7,226 nucleotides of DNA from Acidimicrobiia bacterium (GTDB taxonomy: Bacteria; Actinomycetota; Acidimicrobiia; Spongiisociales; SHLN01). Every line of letters begins with the position of its first letter. Positions within the stretch are counted from its first letter, which is position 1. The notes under the pieces were generated by a model. That model made no database searches and was not told the origin of the DNA. It saw only the letters and a list, made by a program, of their open reading frames with translations. A program made the position numbers and the translations under genes. The stretch spans positions 1-7,226 of the forward strand of contig SHLN01000134.1 of NCBI GenBank assembly GCA_004283105.1. Direction: 5' to 3'. Of this stretch, positions 1-6,176 are shown piece by piece.

Positions 1-94
1 GCTTCGCGTTCCTTGGGAGCGGGAACGCTTCGCGTTCCTTGGGAGCGGGAACGCTTCGCGTTCCTTGGGAGCGGGAACGCTCCGCGTTCCTTGG
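1..94. repeat. 26-bp tandem repeat of perfect hairpins
   Basis: Four head-to-tail units start at 1, 27, 53 and 79. The first may continue outside the window and the last is cut to 16 bp. Each unit contains GCGTTCCTTGG followed by GAGCGGGAAC. Across each unit junction the arms GGAACGC and GCGTTCC form a perfect 7-bp hairpin, at 22-38, 48-64 and 74-90. The loop is TTC in the first two and TCC in the third. Read on the minus strand, the TTC-loop hairpins contain GCGAAGC, a DNA heptamer known to form a very stable mini-hairpin. Units abut with no spacer, so this is not a CRISPR array. It lies beyond the stop of the acyltransferase gene and might help end its transcript, though there is no T-tract. 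Confidence 0.9.
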
Positions 95-112
95 TAACCA
101 CTTCGTGGCTCC
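86..112 (+). repeat. Dispersed repeat, copy 1 (GTTCCTTGG-N4-CACTTCG)
   Basis: GTTCCTTGG at 86-94 is followed after TAAC by CACTTCG at 99-105 and then TGGCTCC. The same two words with the same 4-nt gap occur at 4355-4374, and both words recur with no gap on the minus strand at 7064-7079. CCAC-TTC-GTGG at 98-108 is a short hairpin with a TTC loop. The shared order of words across separate intergenic regions points to one repeat family. Confidence 0.75.
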
Positions 113-188
113 AGGGGTCAGGCTTCGCAGTCAACGTGTCCACCAACGATTGGGGTTGGGACTTGCGACCTGGGACCTGGGACTCTCT
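113..188. other. Short intergenic spacer with GACCTGG heptamer pair
   Basis: This spacer between the hairpin array and the stop codon of the acyltransferase gene shows no gene. The heptamer GACCTGG occurs twice directly abutting (167-173, 174-180) and is followed by a partial third copy (GACT at 181-184). Such 7-bp arrays usually arise by replication slippage. A second, unrelated heptamer array lies at 7004-7035. Confidence 0.5.
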
Positions 189-2930
189 CTACGCTCGCTC
201 CGGCGTTGGGGACTCGGCGGCGGGGATATCGGCCCTGCCGGGTAGGAACGACGTTGAGATCGGCCGCACCTTGATCCGGGCATCAACCGCCCGGATCCCG
301 GCTCCCGGCTCGAGCACTTTGACGGGGTTCAAGTCCATCTCGGTGATCTCCGGGACAGCGTCGATGAGCGCCGATACGCGCAGAATCGCTTCTTCGAGCG
401 CCGGCACGTCCCCGGGTGGCTCACCCCGGTACCCGTCGAGCAGCTTGGCCGCCTTTACCTCGCGGATCATCTCGCTCGCATCGAGATCGGTGATGGGATG
501 GATCCGGAAGCTGGCGTCTCCGATGAGCTCGACAAAGATGCCTCCCAGTCCGAACAGAATGAGCGGACCGAACGACGGGTCCTCGGTCATACCGACGATG
601 ACCTCGTGGCCTCCGGCAATGAACTCCTGCACAAGCACTCCAGCGGCGTCGTCGACTACCGAGGTAACCCGTTCAAAGCCGTCCCGTATCTCCTCCTCGG
701 TGGCGAGGTTGAGGGCGACCCCACCAATGTCGGACTTGTGGAGTGCCGATTCGGAGACCACTTTCAGCACCACCGGCCCTCCGAATCCTTCGGCGATCGC
801 CACCGCCTCGTCGGCGTCGGCGGCGACCTTCGAACCCGGCAGCGCCAGCCCGAAGGCGCTCAGCACCTCGGAAACGTCGTCCGGCTCGAGCCATCCACCT
901 TCTTCATCGGCGTCGGCCAGGAACCGGTCGACGGCATTGCGGGCTCTGTGGATCGCTAGATCGGGGAATTCCGGAATCGAACCAATCGGCCGCTCGAGCC
1001 ACTCGCCGTAGGCGGCGGCGCGGGCGAGAGCCCGGGCGGCCGACTCGGGGAAGCGGTACGACGGGACCCGGAACTCATCACTCAGCAGCTCATCTGGTGG
1101 GCCCTCCGAGCGCATGAACACCGATATGAGTGTCTTCTGGCCCGCGTTGGCGATGCTGGCGTCCCGGATAGCTGCCGCCGTCTCGGGAGTGCCGGTCGGA
1201 GCCGCCGGGATGTGGATCACGATGACGGCGTCGAGCTCGTCGCTGTTGAGGAGATGCCCGAGGCACGCCTCGTACTCAGCCGGCCCGGCCGAGGCCACCA
1301 TGTCGACAGGATTGCGCACGGTCGCCTCGTCGCTCAGGTGCTCCGAGAGCTTGCCCTGAAGCTGCTCGGAGAGCTCCGGCAGCGTGAGACCGATCGACTC
1401 GAGGGCATCGGCGAGCAGGATGCCGGGACCACCGGCGTTGGTGAGCACGCCCACCCGGCGGCCCTTCGGAACGGGCTGATTCGCCAACAGAGCCGTGATG
1501 TCAAAGAGCTCATCGAGGTCGTGCGTGCGGATGACGCCCGCCTGGCGGAACAACGCGTCCACGGCCGTATCGGCGCTGGCGAGGGCCCCGGTATGGCTCG
1601 AGGCCGCCCGGGTCCCGGCCGAGGTCCGGCCGGATTTCACTGCGACGATCGGCTTCTTGCGGCCGATGCGACGGGCGAGACGGGAGAACCGCCGCGGATT
1701 ACCGAAGGATTCGAGGTAGAGCAGAATGACGTCGGTCGAGGGGTCATCTTCCCAATAGAGGAGAAGATCGTTACCGGAGACGTCCGACTTGTTGCCCACC
1801 GAGACGAACGTAGAGATCCCGATGTTGAGATCACGGGCATAGTCGAGGATGGCAATGCCGAGTGCCCCGCTCTGGCTCGACATGGCGACGTTGCCGACCG
1901 GCGGGTAGAGCGGCGCGAACGTGCCGTTCATGTTCACCGAGGCGTCGGTGTTCAGGACCCCCATGCAATTCGGTCCCACCATGCGCATGTCGGCGTTGCG
2001 GACCATCGCGAGAAGCTCGGCCTCGAGGTCCTCGCCCTCTTCTCCGCCCTCCGAGAAACCGGCGGTGATCACGACGAGACCCCGCACTCCCTTGGCGGCA
2101 CAATCGTTGACGGCGTCGAGGACGTACTGCTTGGGCACGACGATGAAGGCAAGGTCGACCGGATCGGGGATGTCCCGCACCGACGGGTAGGCCCGCACGC
2201 CATTCACAGCCGACGCCGACGGGTTGACCGGGTAGATGGCCCCGGCGAACGACTCTCCCAGGAGGTTGTGGAACAATCGGCCCCCGATGGAGGCCGGATT
2301 GCGGCTCGCACCGATCACGGCGATCGTGCGCGGGTAGAAGATGGGAAGCAGCGAGGTCGCGATGGCACGTTTCTCGTGCTCGCCTTCGGCCTCGAGCGAT
2401 TCAGCCGTTTCTTCCGTCGGGAACTCGACCAGGTAGACGCCTTCGCTCACAGACCGTTTGAGCGTGTAGCCCGAGTTGCGGAACACCCGCATCATCGGAT
2501 AGTTGTCGGGGAGGACCCAGGCGCTGAAGCCGGTGATCCCGTGCGAGCGGGCGTAGTAGGTGAGATGCTGGAGGAGCTGGGTTCCGATCCCGCGCCCGTG
2601 ATGCTGATCGTCGACGGCGAAGGCCACCTCGGCCACAGCCTCGTCCTCCCCCTTGGTCCGGTCGTAGCGGCCGACCCCGATGATGTCTTCCTCGTGCATG
2701 ACGACGAATGCCATCCGGTCCCTGTAATCGACGTGCGTGAAGTACTCGAGCTCTTCGGGGGTCAGCCGGGTCTTGGCCCGAAAGAACCGCTGGTACACCG
2801 CCTCGGCACTGAGGCGGTTGAACATCTCGTCGAGCGCGGCGTCGTCGGCCGGCTTGATCGGCCTGAGCCGGGCAGTGCCGCCGTCTTTGAGGACGACATC
2901 GAATTCGAGGTCTGCGGGGTATTTGGCCAC
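189..2930 (-). CDS. GNAT acetyltransferase / NDP-forming acyl-CoA synthetase fusion, Pat-type protein lysine acyltransferase
   Basis: This 913-aa cytoplasmic protein probably moves acetyl or other acyl groups from acyl-CoA to lysines of target proteins, classically AMP-forming acyl-CoA synthetases. Residues 18-170 are a GNAT domain with acetyl-CoA motif A at 103-117 (Q109, G112, G114, G116) and a possible general base at E101. Residues 195-480 resemble the CoA-binding and ligase parts of NDP-forming acetyl-CoA synthetase, with SSHTG at 444-448 placing H446 at the usual phosphohistidine site. Residues 690-890 are an ATP-grasp domain with K723 and HKSDIGGV at 731-738. The GNAT domain is N-terminal, as in Streptomyces-type Pat, whereas E. 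coli PatZ has it at the C terminus. I chose GTG at 2930 because AGGAG (2936-2940) lies 5 nt upstream. The open frame runs 52 codons further, to 3086, but that would overlap the divergent gene and the extra residues look non-coding. Acyl-CoA ligase activity remains an alternative or additional function. Confidence 0.9.
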   Translation of the reverse strand: MAKYPADLEFDVVLKDGGTARLRPIKPADDAALDEMFNRLSAEAVYQRFFRAKTRLTPEELEYFTHVDYRDRMAFVVMHEEDIIGVGRYDRTKGEDEAVAEVAFAVDDQHHGRGIGTQLLQHLTYYARSHGITGFSAWVLPDNYPMMRVFRNSGYTLKRSVSEGVYLVEFPTEETAESLEAEGEHEKRAIATSLLPIFYPRTIAVIGASRNPASIGGRLFHNLLGESFAGAIYPVNPSASAVNGVRAYPSVRDIPDPVDLAFIVVPKQYVLDAVNDCAAKGVRGLVVITAGFSEGGEEGEDLEAELLAMVRNADMRMVGPNCMGVLNTDASVNMNGTFAPLYPPVGNVAMSSQSGALGIAILDYARDLNIGISTFVSVGNKSDVSGNDLLLYWEDDPSTDVILLYLESFGNPRRFSRLARRIGRKKPIVAVKSGRTSAGTRAASSHTGALASADTAVDALFRQAGVIRTHDLDELFDITALLANQPVPKGRRVGVLTNAGGPGILLADALESIGLTLPELSEQLQGKLSEHLSDEATVRNPVDMVASAGPAEYEACLGHLLNSDELDAVIVIHIPAAPTGTPETAAAIRDASIANAGQKTLISVFMRSEGPPDELLSDEFRVPSYRFPESAARALARAAAYGEWLERPIGSIPEFPDLAIHRARNAVDRFLADADEEGGWLEPDDVSEVLSAFGLALPGSKVAADADEAVAIAEGFGGPVVLKVVSESALHKSDIGGVALNLATEEEIRDGFERVTSVVDDAAGVLVQEFIAGGHEVIVGMTEDPSFGPLILFGLGGIFVELIGDASFRIHPITDLDASEMIREVKAAKLLDGYRGEPPGDVPALEEAILRVSALIDAVPEITEMDLNPVKVLEPGAGIRAVDARIKVRPISTSFLPGRADIPAAESPTPERA

Positions 2931-2935
2931 GGGTT

Positions 2936-2940
2936 CTCCT
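2936..2940 (-). promoter_or_regulatory. Ribosome binding site fixing the acyltransferase start
   Basis: On the minus strand AGGAG is followed by AACCC and then GTG. This near-ideal Shine-Dalgarno spacing decides the start at 2930 over the longer open frame. Confidence 0.75.
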
Positions 2941-3012
2941 GGATAACTCACGGCAATTCTCGCGCCGAGGCCGGAAAGACGGTAACTCCGAAGGTCCCGA
3001 ACCCCCTGCCCA
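2941..3012. promoter_or_regulatory. Divergent intergenic region between acyltransferase and winged-helix gene
   Basis: These bases must hold promoters for both flanking divergent genes. On the minus strand TTACCG and GAGAAT are separated by 18 nt, a weak candidate promoter for the acyltransferase. On the plus side, TAGCGT at 3026-3031 fits the actinobacterial -10 pattern TANNNT and would place transcription start near the internal ATG at 3040. No clear operator palindrome is seen. Confidence 0.3.
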
Positions 3013-4206
3013 ATGACCCGACGATTAGCGTGCGGCCCAATGCCACCTCGATTTGCCGACGAGGACCGGAGGGCTCGACTCGTCACCCGCCATCATCTCG
3101 CCCGAACCGCCACCTCGGTTGGCCGGGCGGTCCAGGACGTCGTGGCCTTCCATTCCAGCGATCCCGCCACTCCATACCTGGCTGCCTGGGCCCGGGTAGG
3201 CAGCTTTCTGGCATCCGATCTCGACCGCGCCCTGTACGACGAGCGGGGCTTGTGGCGGCTCCACGCCATGCGACGCACATTGTTCGTAGTGCCGACCGAG
3301 CTGGCCGCAGTCTTCGATGGCGGCGCCGGACGAGCGGTGGCGGCCAAGGAACGCCGTCGCCTCGAGCAGTGGCTCGAAGGCGTTGTTGACGACCCGGCCC
3401 GCTGGTTGGCAGATCTCGAGTCGCGGGTGCTCGCCGTCTTCGGCGACGGGCTCGACTACCGCACGACCGAGCTCGCCGACGCCGTTCCAGAGCTCGCTCG
3501 AGAGATCACCGTCGGATCCGGGAAATGGTCCGGCACGGTTCCGCTTTCATCCCGACTCCTCTACCTCCTCGCCATGGAGCTGAAGCTGGTCCGGGCCCGA
3601 GCCGCCGGGACCTGGCGCTCGAGTCAGTACCGGTGGGCGGCCGCCGATCGCTGGTTCGGCAAGTCCATTGAGCCCGTCGAACCAGAGCAGGGACGGGCCG
3701 AGCTCCTCACCCTCTACCTCCGTGCCTTTGGGCCGGCCACGATGACCGACATGCGGTGGTGGACGGGATGGACGGTCCGGGACACCAGAGCAGCGCTCGA
3801 AGCAGTCGGGGCGGTCGAGGCCGAACTGTCCGGGAGTGCTGTCGGGTATGTGCTCGCCGACGACCGGGATTCCAACGACAACCCGGAAGGAGTGGTCACG
3901 CTTCTGCCCGGGCTCGATTCGACACCGATGGGATGGAAGGAACGCACCTGGTTCCTCGGAGATCATGCCGGACCGCTCTACGACCGGAACGGCAACATCG
4001 GCCCGACCGTGTGGGTCGACGGCCGGATCGTCGGTGGCTGGGGGCAGCGCCCCGACGGCGAGGTCGCGGTCCGCCTGCTCGAGGAGGTCGGCAAGCAGGC
4101 GACGGCCATGATCGACTCGGAGGCGGCGGCCCTCACCCTATGGCTCGACGGCACAGTCGTAACCCCCCGCTTCCGCACCCCGCTAGAGCGCGAACTATCT
4201 AGCTGA
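3013..4206 (+). CDS. Winged-helix DNA-binding protein, AlkZ/YcaQ-like (HTH_42) family
   Basis: This 397-aa soluble protein resembles the HTH_42 family, which includes the DNA glycosylases AlkZ and YcaQ that remove alkylated or crosslinked bases. Family marks are HAMRRTLFVVP at 84-94 (usual form: mRgTLHlv), the RWWTGW region near 248-253, LLPGLDSTPMGWKER at 297-311, and PTVWVDGRIVGGW at 331-343. Where glycosylases of the family usually carry GLQxQ or QxD before a DP, this protein has AFHSSDP at 45-51, so both polar catalytic positions differ (H47, S49). Glycosylase activity is therefore uncertain and it may be a divergent subfamily. The start is uncertain. ATG 3013 has only a distant GAAGG at 2990-2994. 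ATG 3040, 9 codons later, lies just after a TANNNT -10-like word and could be leaderless. It is divergent from the acyltransferase gene and followed by a repeat-rich gap. Confidence 0.8.
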   Translation: MTRRLACGPMPPRFADEDRRARLVTRHHLARTATSVGRAVQDVVAFHSSDPATPYLAAWARVGSFLASDLDRALYDERGLWRLHAMRRTLFVVPTELAAVFDGGAGRAVAAKERRRLEQWLEGVVDDPARWLADLESRVLAVFGDGLDYRTTELADAVPELAREITVGSGKWSGTVPLSSRLLYLLAMELKLVRARAAGTWRSSQYRWAAADRWFGKSIEPVEPEQGRAELLTLYLRAFGPATMTDMRWWTGWTVRDTRAALEAVGAVEAELSGSAVGYVLADDRDSNDNPEGVVTLLPGLDSTPMGWKERTWFLGDHAGPLYDRNGNIGPTVWVDGRIVGGWGQRPDGEVAVRLLEEVGKQATAMIDSEAAALTLWLDGTVVTPRFRTPLERELSS

Positions 4207-4287
4207 AACCCCTCACTCCTGACTCCCTCCCCACGAGGAGTCGCTTCTGCGATCGGTGCAAAACACCCGCCGTTCGGTCGTTCTATT

Positions 4288-4340
4288 TCCCTTCCCTCAG
4301 GGAAGGGAAGCCGAGCGTCAGCGAGGTCGGGATGGGTCTC
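4288..4340 (+). repeat. Palindromic element, left copy of an inverted pair
   Basis: A perfect 10-bp hairpin occupies 4288-4310, with arms TTCCCTTCCC and GGGAAGGGAA and loop TCA. It is followed by a variable stretch and then GGTCGGGATGGGTCTC ending at 4340. The same plan, hairpin with CTCAGGGA core, variable middle, then a G-rich GGGTCTC end, is found inverted at 4436-4505. Two related copies facing each other suggest a small dispersed or MITE-like element, but no target-site duplication was identified. Confidence 0.65.
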
Positions 4341-4344
4341 CGAA

Positions 4345-4357
4345 AACTCTTCGAGTT
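4345..4357. repeat. 5-bp hairpin with TTC loop
   Basis: Arms AACTC and GAGTT enclose TTC. It sits directly before CCTTGG, exactly where the GGAACGC/GCGTTCC hairpin sits in the tandem array at 22-94. Against that stem, the inner G:C pair is replaced by T:A on both arms, so pairing is preserved. Confidence 0.6.
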
Positions 4358-4382
4358 CCTTGGGCGCCACTTCGTGGCTCCA
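4355..4382 (+). repeat. Dispersed repeat, copy 2 (GTTCCTTGG-N4-CACTTCG)
   Basis: GTTCCTTGG at 4355-4363, a 4-nt gap (GCGC), then CACTTCG at 4368-4374 and TGGCTCCA reproduce copy 1 at 86-112. GCCAC-TTC-GTGGC at 4366-4378 forms a 5-bp hairpin. Sequence outside these words differs from copy 1, so this is a short repeat unit and not part of a long duplication. Confidence 0.75.
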
Positions 4383-4384
4383 TA

Positions 4385-4401
4385 GCCGGGCGAAGCCCGG
4401 C
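4385..4401. repeat. 7-bp hairpin with GAA loop
   Basis: Arms GCCGGGC and GCCCGGC enclose GAA. The centre is GCGAAGC, the heptamer known from DNA biophysics as an unusually stable mini-hairpin. It lies 6 nt after the copy 2 hairpin. Confidence 0.75.
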
Positions 4402-4435
4402 CCAACACCGAGAGAAGCATTGGTGATTCAGTCGA

Positions 4436-4505
4436 GAGACCCACCCCACCTCCTCCTTCGTCGGAGGCCGAACCCGGAGGGTTTGCCCCCTCCCTGAGGG
4501 AGGGG
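4436..4505 (-). repeat. Palindromic element, right (inverted) copy
   Basis: Read on the minus strand it begins with a perfect 8-bp hairpin at 4487-4505 (arms CCCCTCCC and GGGAGGGG, loop TGA on the plus strand). It ends with GGTGGGGTGGGTCTC at 4436-4450, matching the end of the left copy. Inside are AACCC-GGA-GGGTT (4471-4483) and CCTCC...GGAGG (4452-4467), two further small stems. The middle is longer than in the left copy, so the pair is related but not identical. Confidence 0.65.
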
Positions 4506-4568
4506 AATTCAGAAACCACGGACGGGGAAGGAACAGCTCGGTCGTCGGCCGGCGGGGAACACAGCCCC

Positions 4569-5012
4569 CTACTCCCCGATGTCCTCGTTCCACAGTTCCG
4601 GGTTGTTGGCAATGAACTCGGTCATCAGCTGGACGCACCCGGGGTCGTCGATGATCTCGAGGCGGACCCCGCGGCTTCGGACGTAGTCCTCCGGGCCCTG
4701 GAATGTGCGGTTCTCACCCACCACGACGCGCGGGATCTCGTAGAGAAGCGCGGCGCCGCTGCACATGTCACACGGAGACAGGGTGGAATACAGGGTCGAT
4801 CGGCGGTAGTCGGCCGCTGTCAACCGGCCGGCGTTCTCCAGGCAGTCCATCTCCGCGTGCAGCACGGCGCTGCCGCTCTGGACTCGGCGGTTGTGGCCAC
4901 GGCCGACGATCTCGCCGTCGACAACGAGCACCGAACCGATTGGGATGCCGCCCTCGGCCAGTCCGGTGCGCGCCTCGTCGAGCGCCGCCTGAAGAAAGGG
5001 ATCTGCCGTCAT
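4569..5012 (-). CDS. Zinc-dependent cytosine deaminase, yeast Fcy1-type
   Basis: This 147-aa cytoplasmic enzyme of the cytidine deaminase superfamily most likely converts cytosine to uracil in pyrimidine salvage. Zinc would be held by H52, C81 and C84, with E54 as proton shuttle (HAE at 52-54, PCDMC at 80-84). It resembles Saccharomyces Fcy1 along its whole length: GGIPIG at 21-26, GRGHN at 37-41 with N41, LSPCDMC at 78-84, VVGEN at 97-101 followed by F104, and a C-terminal W141 and EDIGE at 143-147. Those correspond to substrate-pocket residues of the yeast enzyme, which favours cytosine over tRNA adenosine (TadA) or guanine as substrate. Bacterial CodA is an unrelated amidohydrolase. Length fits the family, so the gene looks intact. 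No Shine-Dalgarno precedes the ATG. It is divergent from the lipoprotein gene. Activity on related bases cannot be excluded. Confidence 0.9.
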   Translation of the reverse strand: MTADPFLQAALDEARTGLAEGGIPIGSVLVVDGEIVGRGHNRRVQSGSAVLHAEMDCLENAGRLTAADYRRSTLYSTLSPCDMCSGAALLYEIPRVVVGENRTFQGPEDYVRSRGVRLEIIDDPGCVQLMTEFIANNPELWNEDIGE

Positions 5013-5019
5013 GCATTCG

Positions 5020-5046
5020 AGCGTAATACGGTGTCCGACCCGTCAA
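5020..5046 (-). promoter_or_regulatory. Candidate promoter of the deaminase, probably leaderless
   Basis: On the minus strand TTGACG (5041-5046) precedes TACGCT (5020-5025) by 15 nt. The latter fits the actinobacterial -10 pattern TANNNT and ends 7 nt before the ATG, which has no Shine-Dalgarno. That spacing suggests transcription starts at or next to the start codon. The 15-nt spacer is shorter than optimal. Confidence 0.45.
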
Positions 5047-5064
5047 GAACCACGGTGAGTGGCC

Positions 5065-5070
5065 GATAAT
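5065..5070 (+). promoter_or_regulatory. Candidate -10 element of the lipoprotein gene
   Basis: GATAAT lies 26 nt upstream of the ATG, leaving room for a short leader containing the GAGGAA ribosome site at 5088-5093. The -35 position is poor (GTCAAG, 5042-5047) and overlaps the proposed -35 of the divergent deaminase, so the two promoters may compete. Confidence 0.4.
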
Positions 5071-5096
5071 CTCACAATCGATCAATCGAGGAACTC

Positions 5097-6170
5097 ATGC
5101 GCGTCAAACTGCTCGTTCTCGGCTCCGCTCTCGCCCTCCTCGCCGCCGCCTGCGGCAGCGAAGCCCCCTCCACCGAAGCACGGTTCGGGGTCGTCAATCA
5201 TGGGGACGCCGCCTTGCTCCAGGTCCTCGCCTACGACTACGAGCCGGCCTCGAGCCTCGAGTACGGCTTCATCATGGACATGGACATGAACATGGCCATG
5301 GACTTCCCGGGCATGGGCGACTCCGGCGACATGTCGATGGGGATGTCGATGGGCGGAGACATTGCCTACGACGTTGCTGCGGGACCGCAGCCGGGATCGA
5401 CCGAGTTGACGATGCGCTCCAGCCTTCGCGACTTCGACCTGGAGCACTTCACCGTTGGCGGTCGGTCGATGGCCGGCCAGCTGGGCGCAGCGGATCTGGC
5501 CGAGCTGCAGTCACAGAGCGCACTCCCCGAGATGTCCGTGGTGGTCGGCGCCAACGGCGAGATCCTCGAGATGCGCTACGGCGACACGGCGATGCCGACC
5601 GAAATGCTCAACAGCTTCGGAGCCGGCGGTTTCTCGGATCCGACCGGAATGAGCCTGGCCGGGCTCTTCGGCCCCGAGCTCCCGTCCGAGGCAATTGGGG
5701 TGGGTGCAGAGTGGATCGTTGACACGTCCGAAGAGGTCCCGTTCGTAGGCATGATCGAGTCGAGCACCCACCATTGGATCACCGCACAGCAGGAGTTCAA
5801 CGGACGGGACGTGCTCGTCATCGTCTCCGCCACAGAGATCGAAGACGTCGAGATGGATCTCATGGAGATGATGGAATCGATGCTCGAGATGGATTCCGCA
5901 TCGGCGGCGGCCATGGGTATGGATCCGGCCGATCTTGCCGGCCTGACGAGCGAGCTGTTTGACGGCATGGAGATGACCATGCGGTTCAGCTACGACGACC
6001 TCGCGAGCACCACTTATTTCGACCCGGCGAACGGAACCGTGGTGTGGACCTCAACCGAAGCCCTCATGAGCGGGTCGATGGACATGGTGGCGCCGGACGG
6101 CTCGGGCTCGATGACATTCGGCATGCGCATGGACATGGAGATGATCGCCGCCGACGGCCTCGGAACCTGA
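5097..6170 (+). CDS. Methionine-rich secreted lipoprotein of unknown function
   Basis: This 357-aa protein has a lipoprotein signal (MRVK, hydrophobic core to residue 18, AAAC with lipidated C19), so it should be exported and anchored to the outer face of the membrane. I count 38 Met (about 10.6%), only one Cys and four His. Residues 60-85 hold ten Met, beginning MDMDMNMAMD, and similar alternating Met stretches recur at 324-349. A segment near 255-285 is also rich in Met and Glu. The alternation suggests beta-strands with Met on one face and Asp/Ser/Glu on the other, plus a Met-rich helix. This could be an LppX/LprG-like cavity or a Met-lined metal site, but neither is shown. The overall plan (signal, small-residue beta-rich body, DGEI-type and GAEWIV words) recalls the uncharacterised DUF6263 group, with low certainty. 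The start is supported by GAGGAA 3 nt upstream. It converges on the stress protein gene. Confidence 0.8.
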   Translation: MRVKLLVLGSALALLAAACGSEAPSTEARFGVVNHGDAALLQVLAYDYEPASSLEYGFIMDMDMNMAMDFPGMGDSGDMSMGMSMGGDIAYDVAAGPQPGSTELTMRSSLRDFDLEHFTVGGRSMAGQLGAADLAELQSQSALPEMSVVVGANGEILEMRYGDTAMPTEMLNSFGAGGFSDPTGMSLAGLFGPELPSEAIGVGAEWIVDTSEEVPFVGMIESSTHHWITAQQEFNGRDVLVIVSATEIEDVEMDLMEMMESMLEMDSASAAAMGMDPADLAGLTSELFDGMEMTMRFSYDDLASTTYFDPANGTVVWTSTEALMSGSMDMVAPDGSGSMTFGMRMDMEMIAADGLGT

Positions 6171-6176
6171 TCGGCG

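Larger units (their letters stand above)
4207..4568. other. Gene-free repeat-rich intergenic region
   Basis: This 362-bp gap lies between the 3' ends of two convergent genes. It holds at least six short palindromes, described separately, and an inverted pair of related elements. Minus-strand open frames here (4283-4612, 4318-4638) translate the hairpins into repetitive peptide such as FPSLREG and have no ribosome binding site, so I do not call a gene. GACTCC (4221-4226) and GGAGTC (4237-4242) could form a 6-bp stem with a 10-nt loop after the winged-helix gene, but no T-tract follows. Confidence 0.8.

Noticed and set aside
1..94. Possible CRISPR array from regularly repeated units
   Set aside because: Units of 26 bp abut directly with no unique spacers, and there are no cas genes.
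13..1011. 332-codon plus-strand open frame over the array and the acyltransferase 3' part
   Set aside because: It is antisense to the acyltransferase gene, low-complexity Ser/Ala/Pro-rich, has no family motif, and its first codons are the hairpin repeat.
1212..3389. 725-codon plus-strand open frame
   Set aside because: It runs antisense through most of the acyltransferase and then out of frame into the winged-helix gene. It is a typical GC-rich shadow with no recognisable domain.
4283..4638. Two minus-strand open frames (109 and 106 codons) with FPSLREG-type peptide
   Set aside because: The peptide repeats are translations of DNA palindromes. There is no ribosome site, and the frames run into the deaminase 3' end in other frames.
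5082..5447. Minus-strand open frame with a His/Val-rich stretch resembling a metal-binding protein
   Set aside because: The His-Val pattern is the antisense reading of the ATG-GAC codons of the Met-rich lipoprotein, which has a clear signal peptide and ribosome site.
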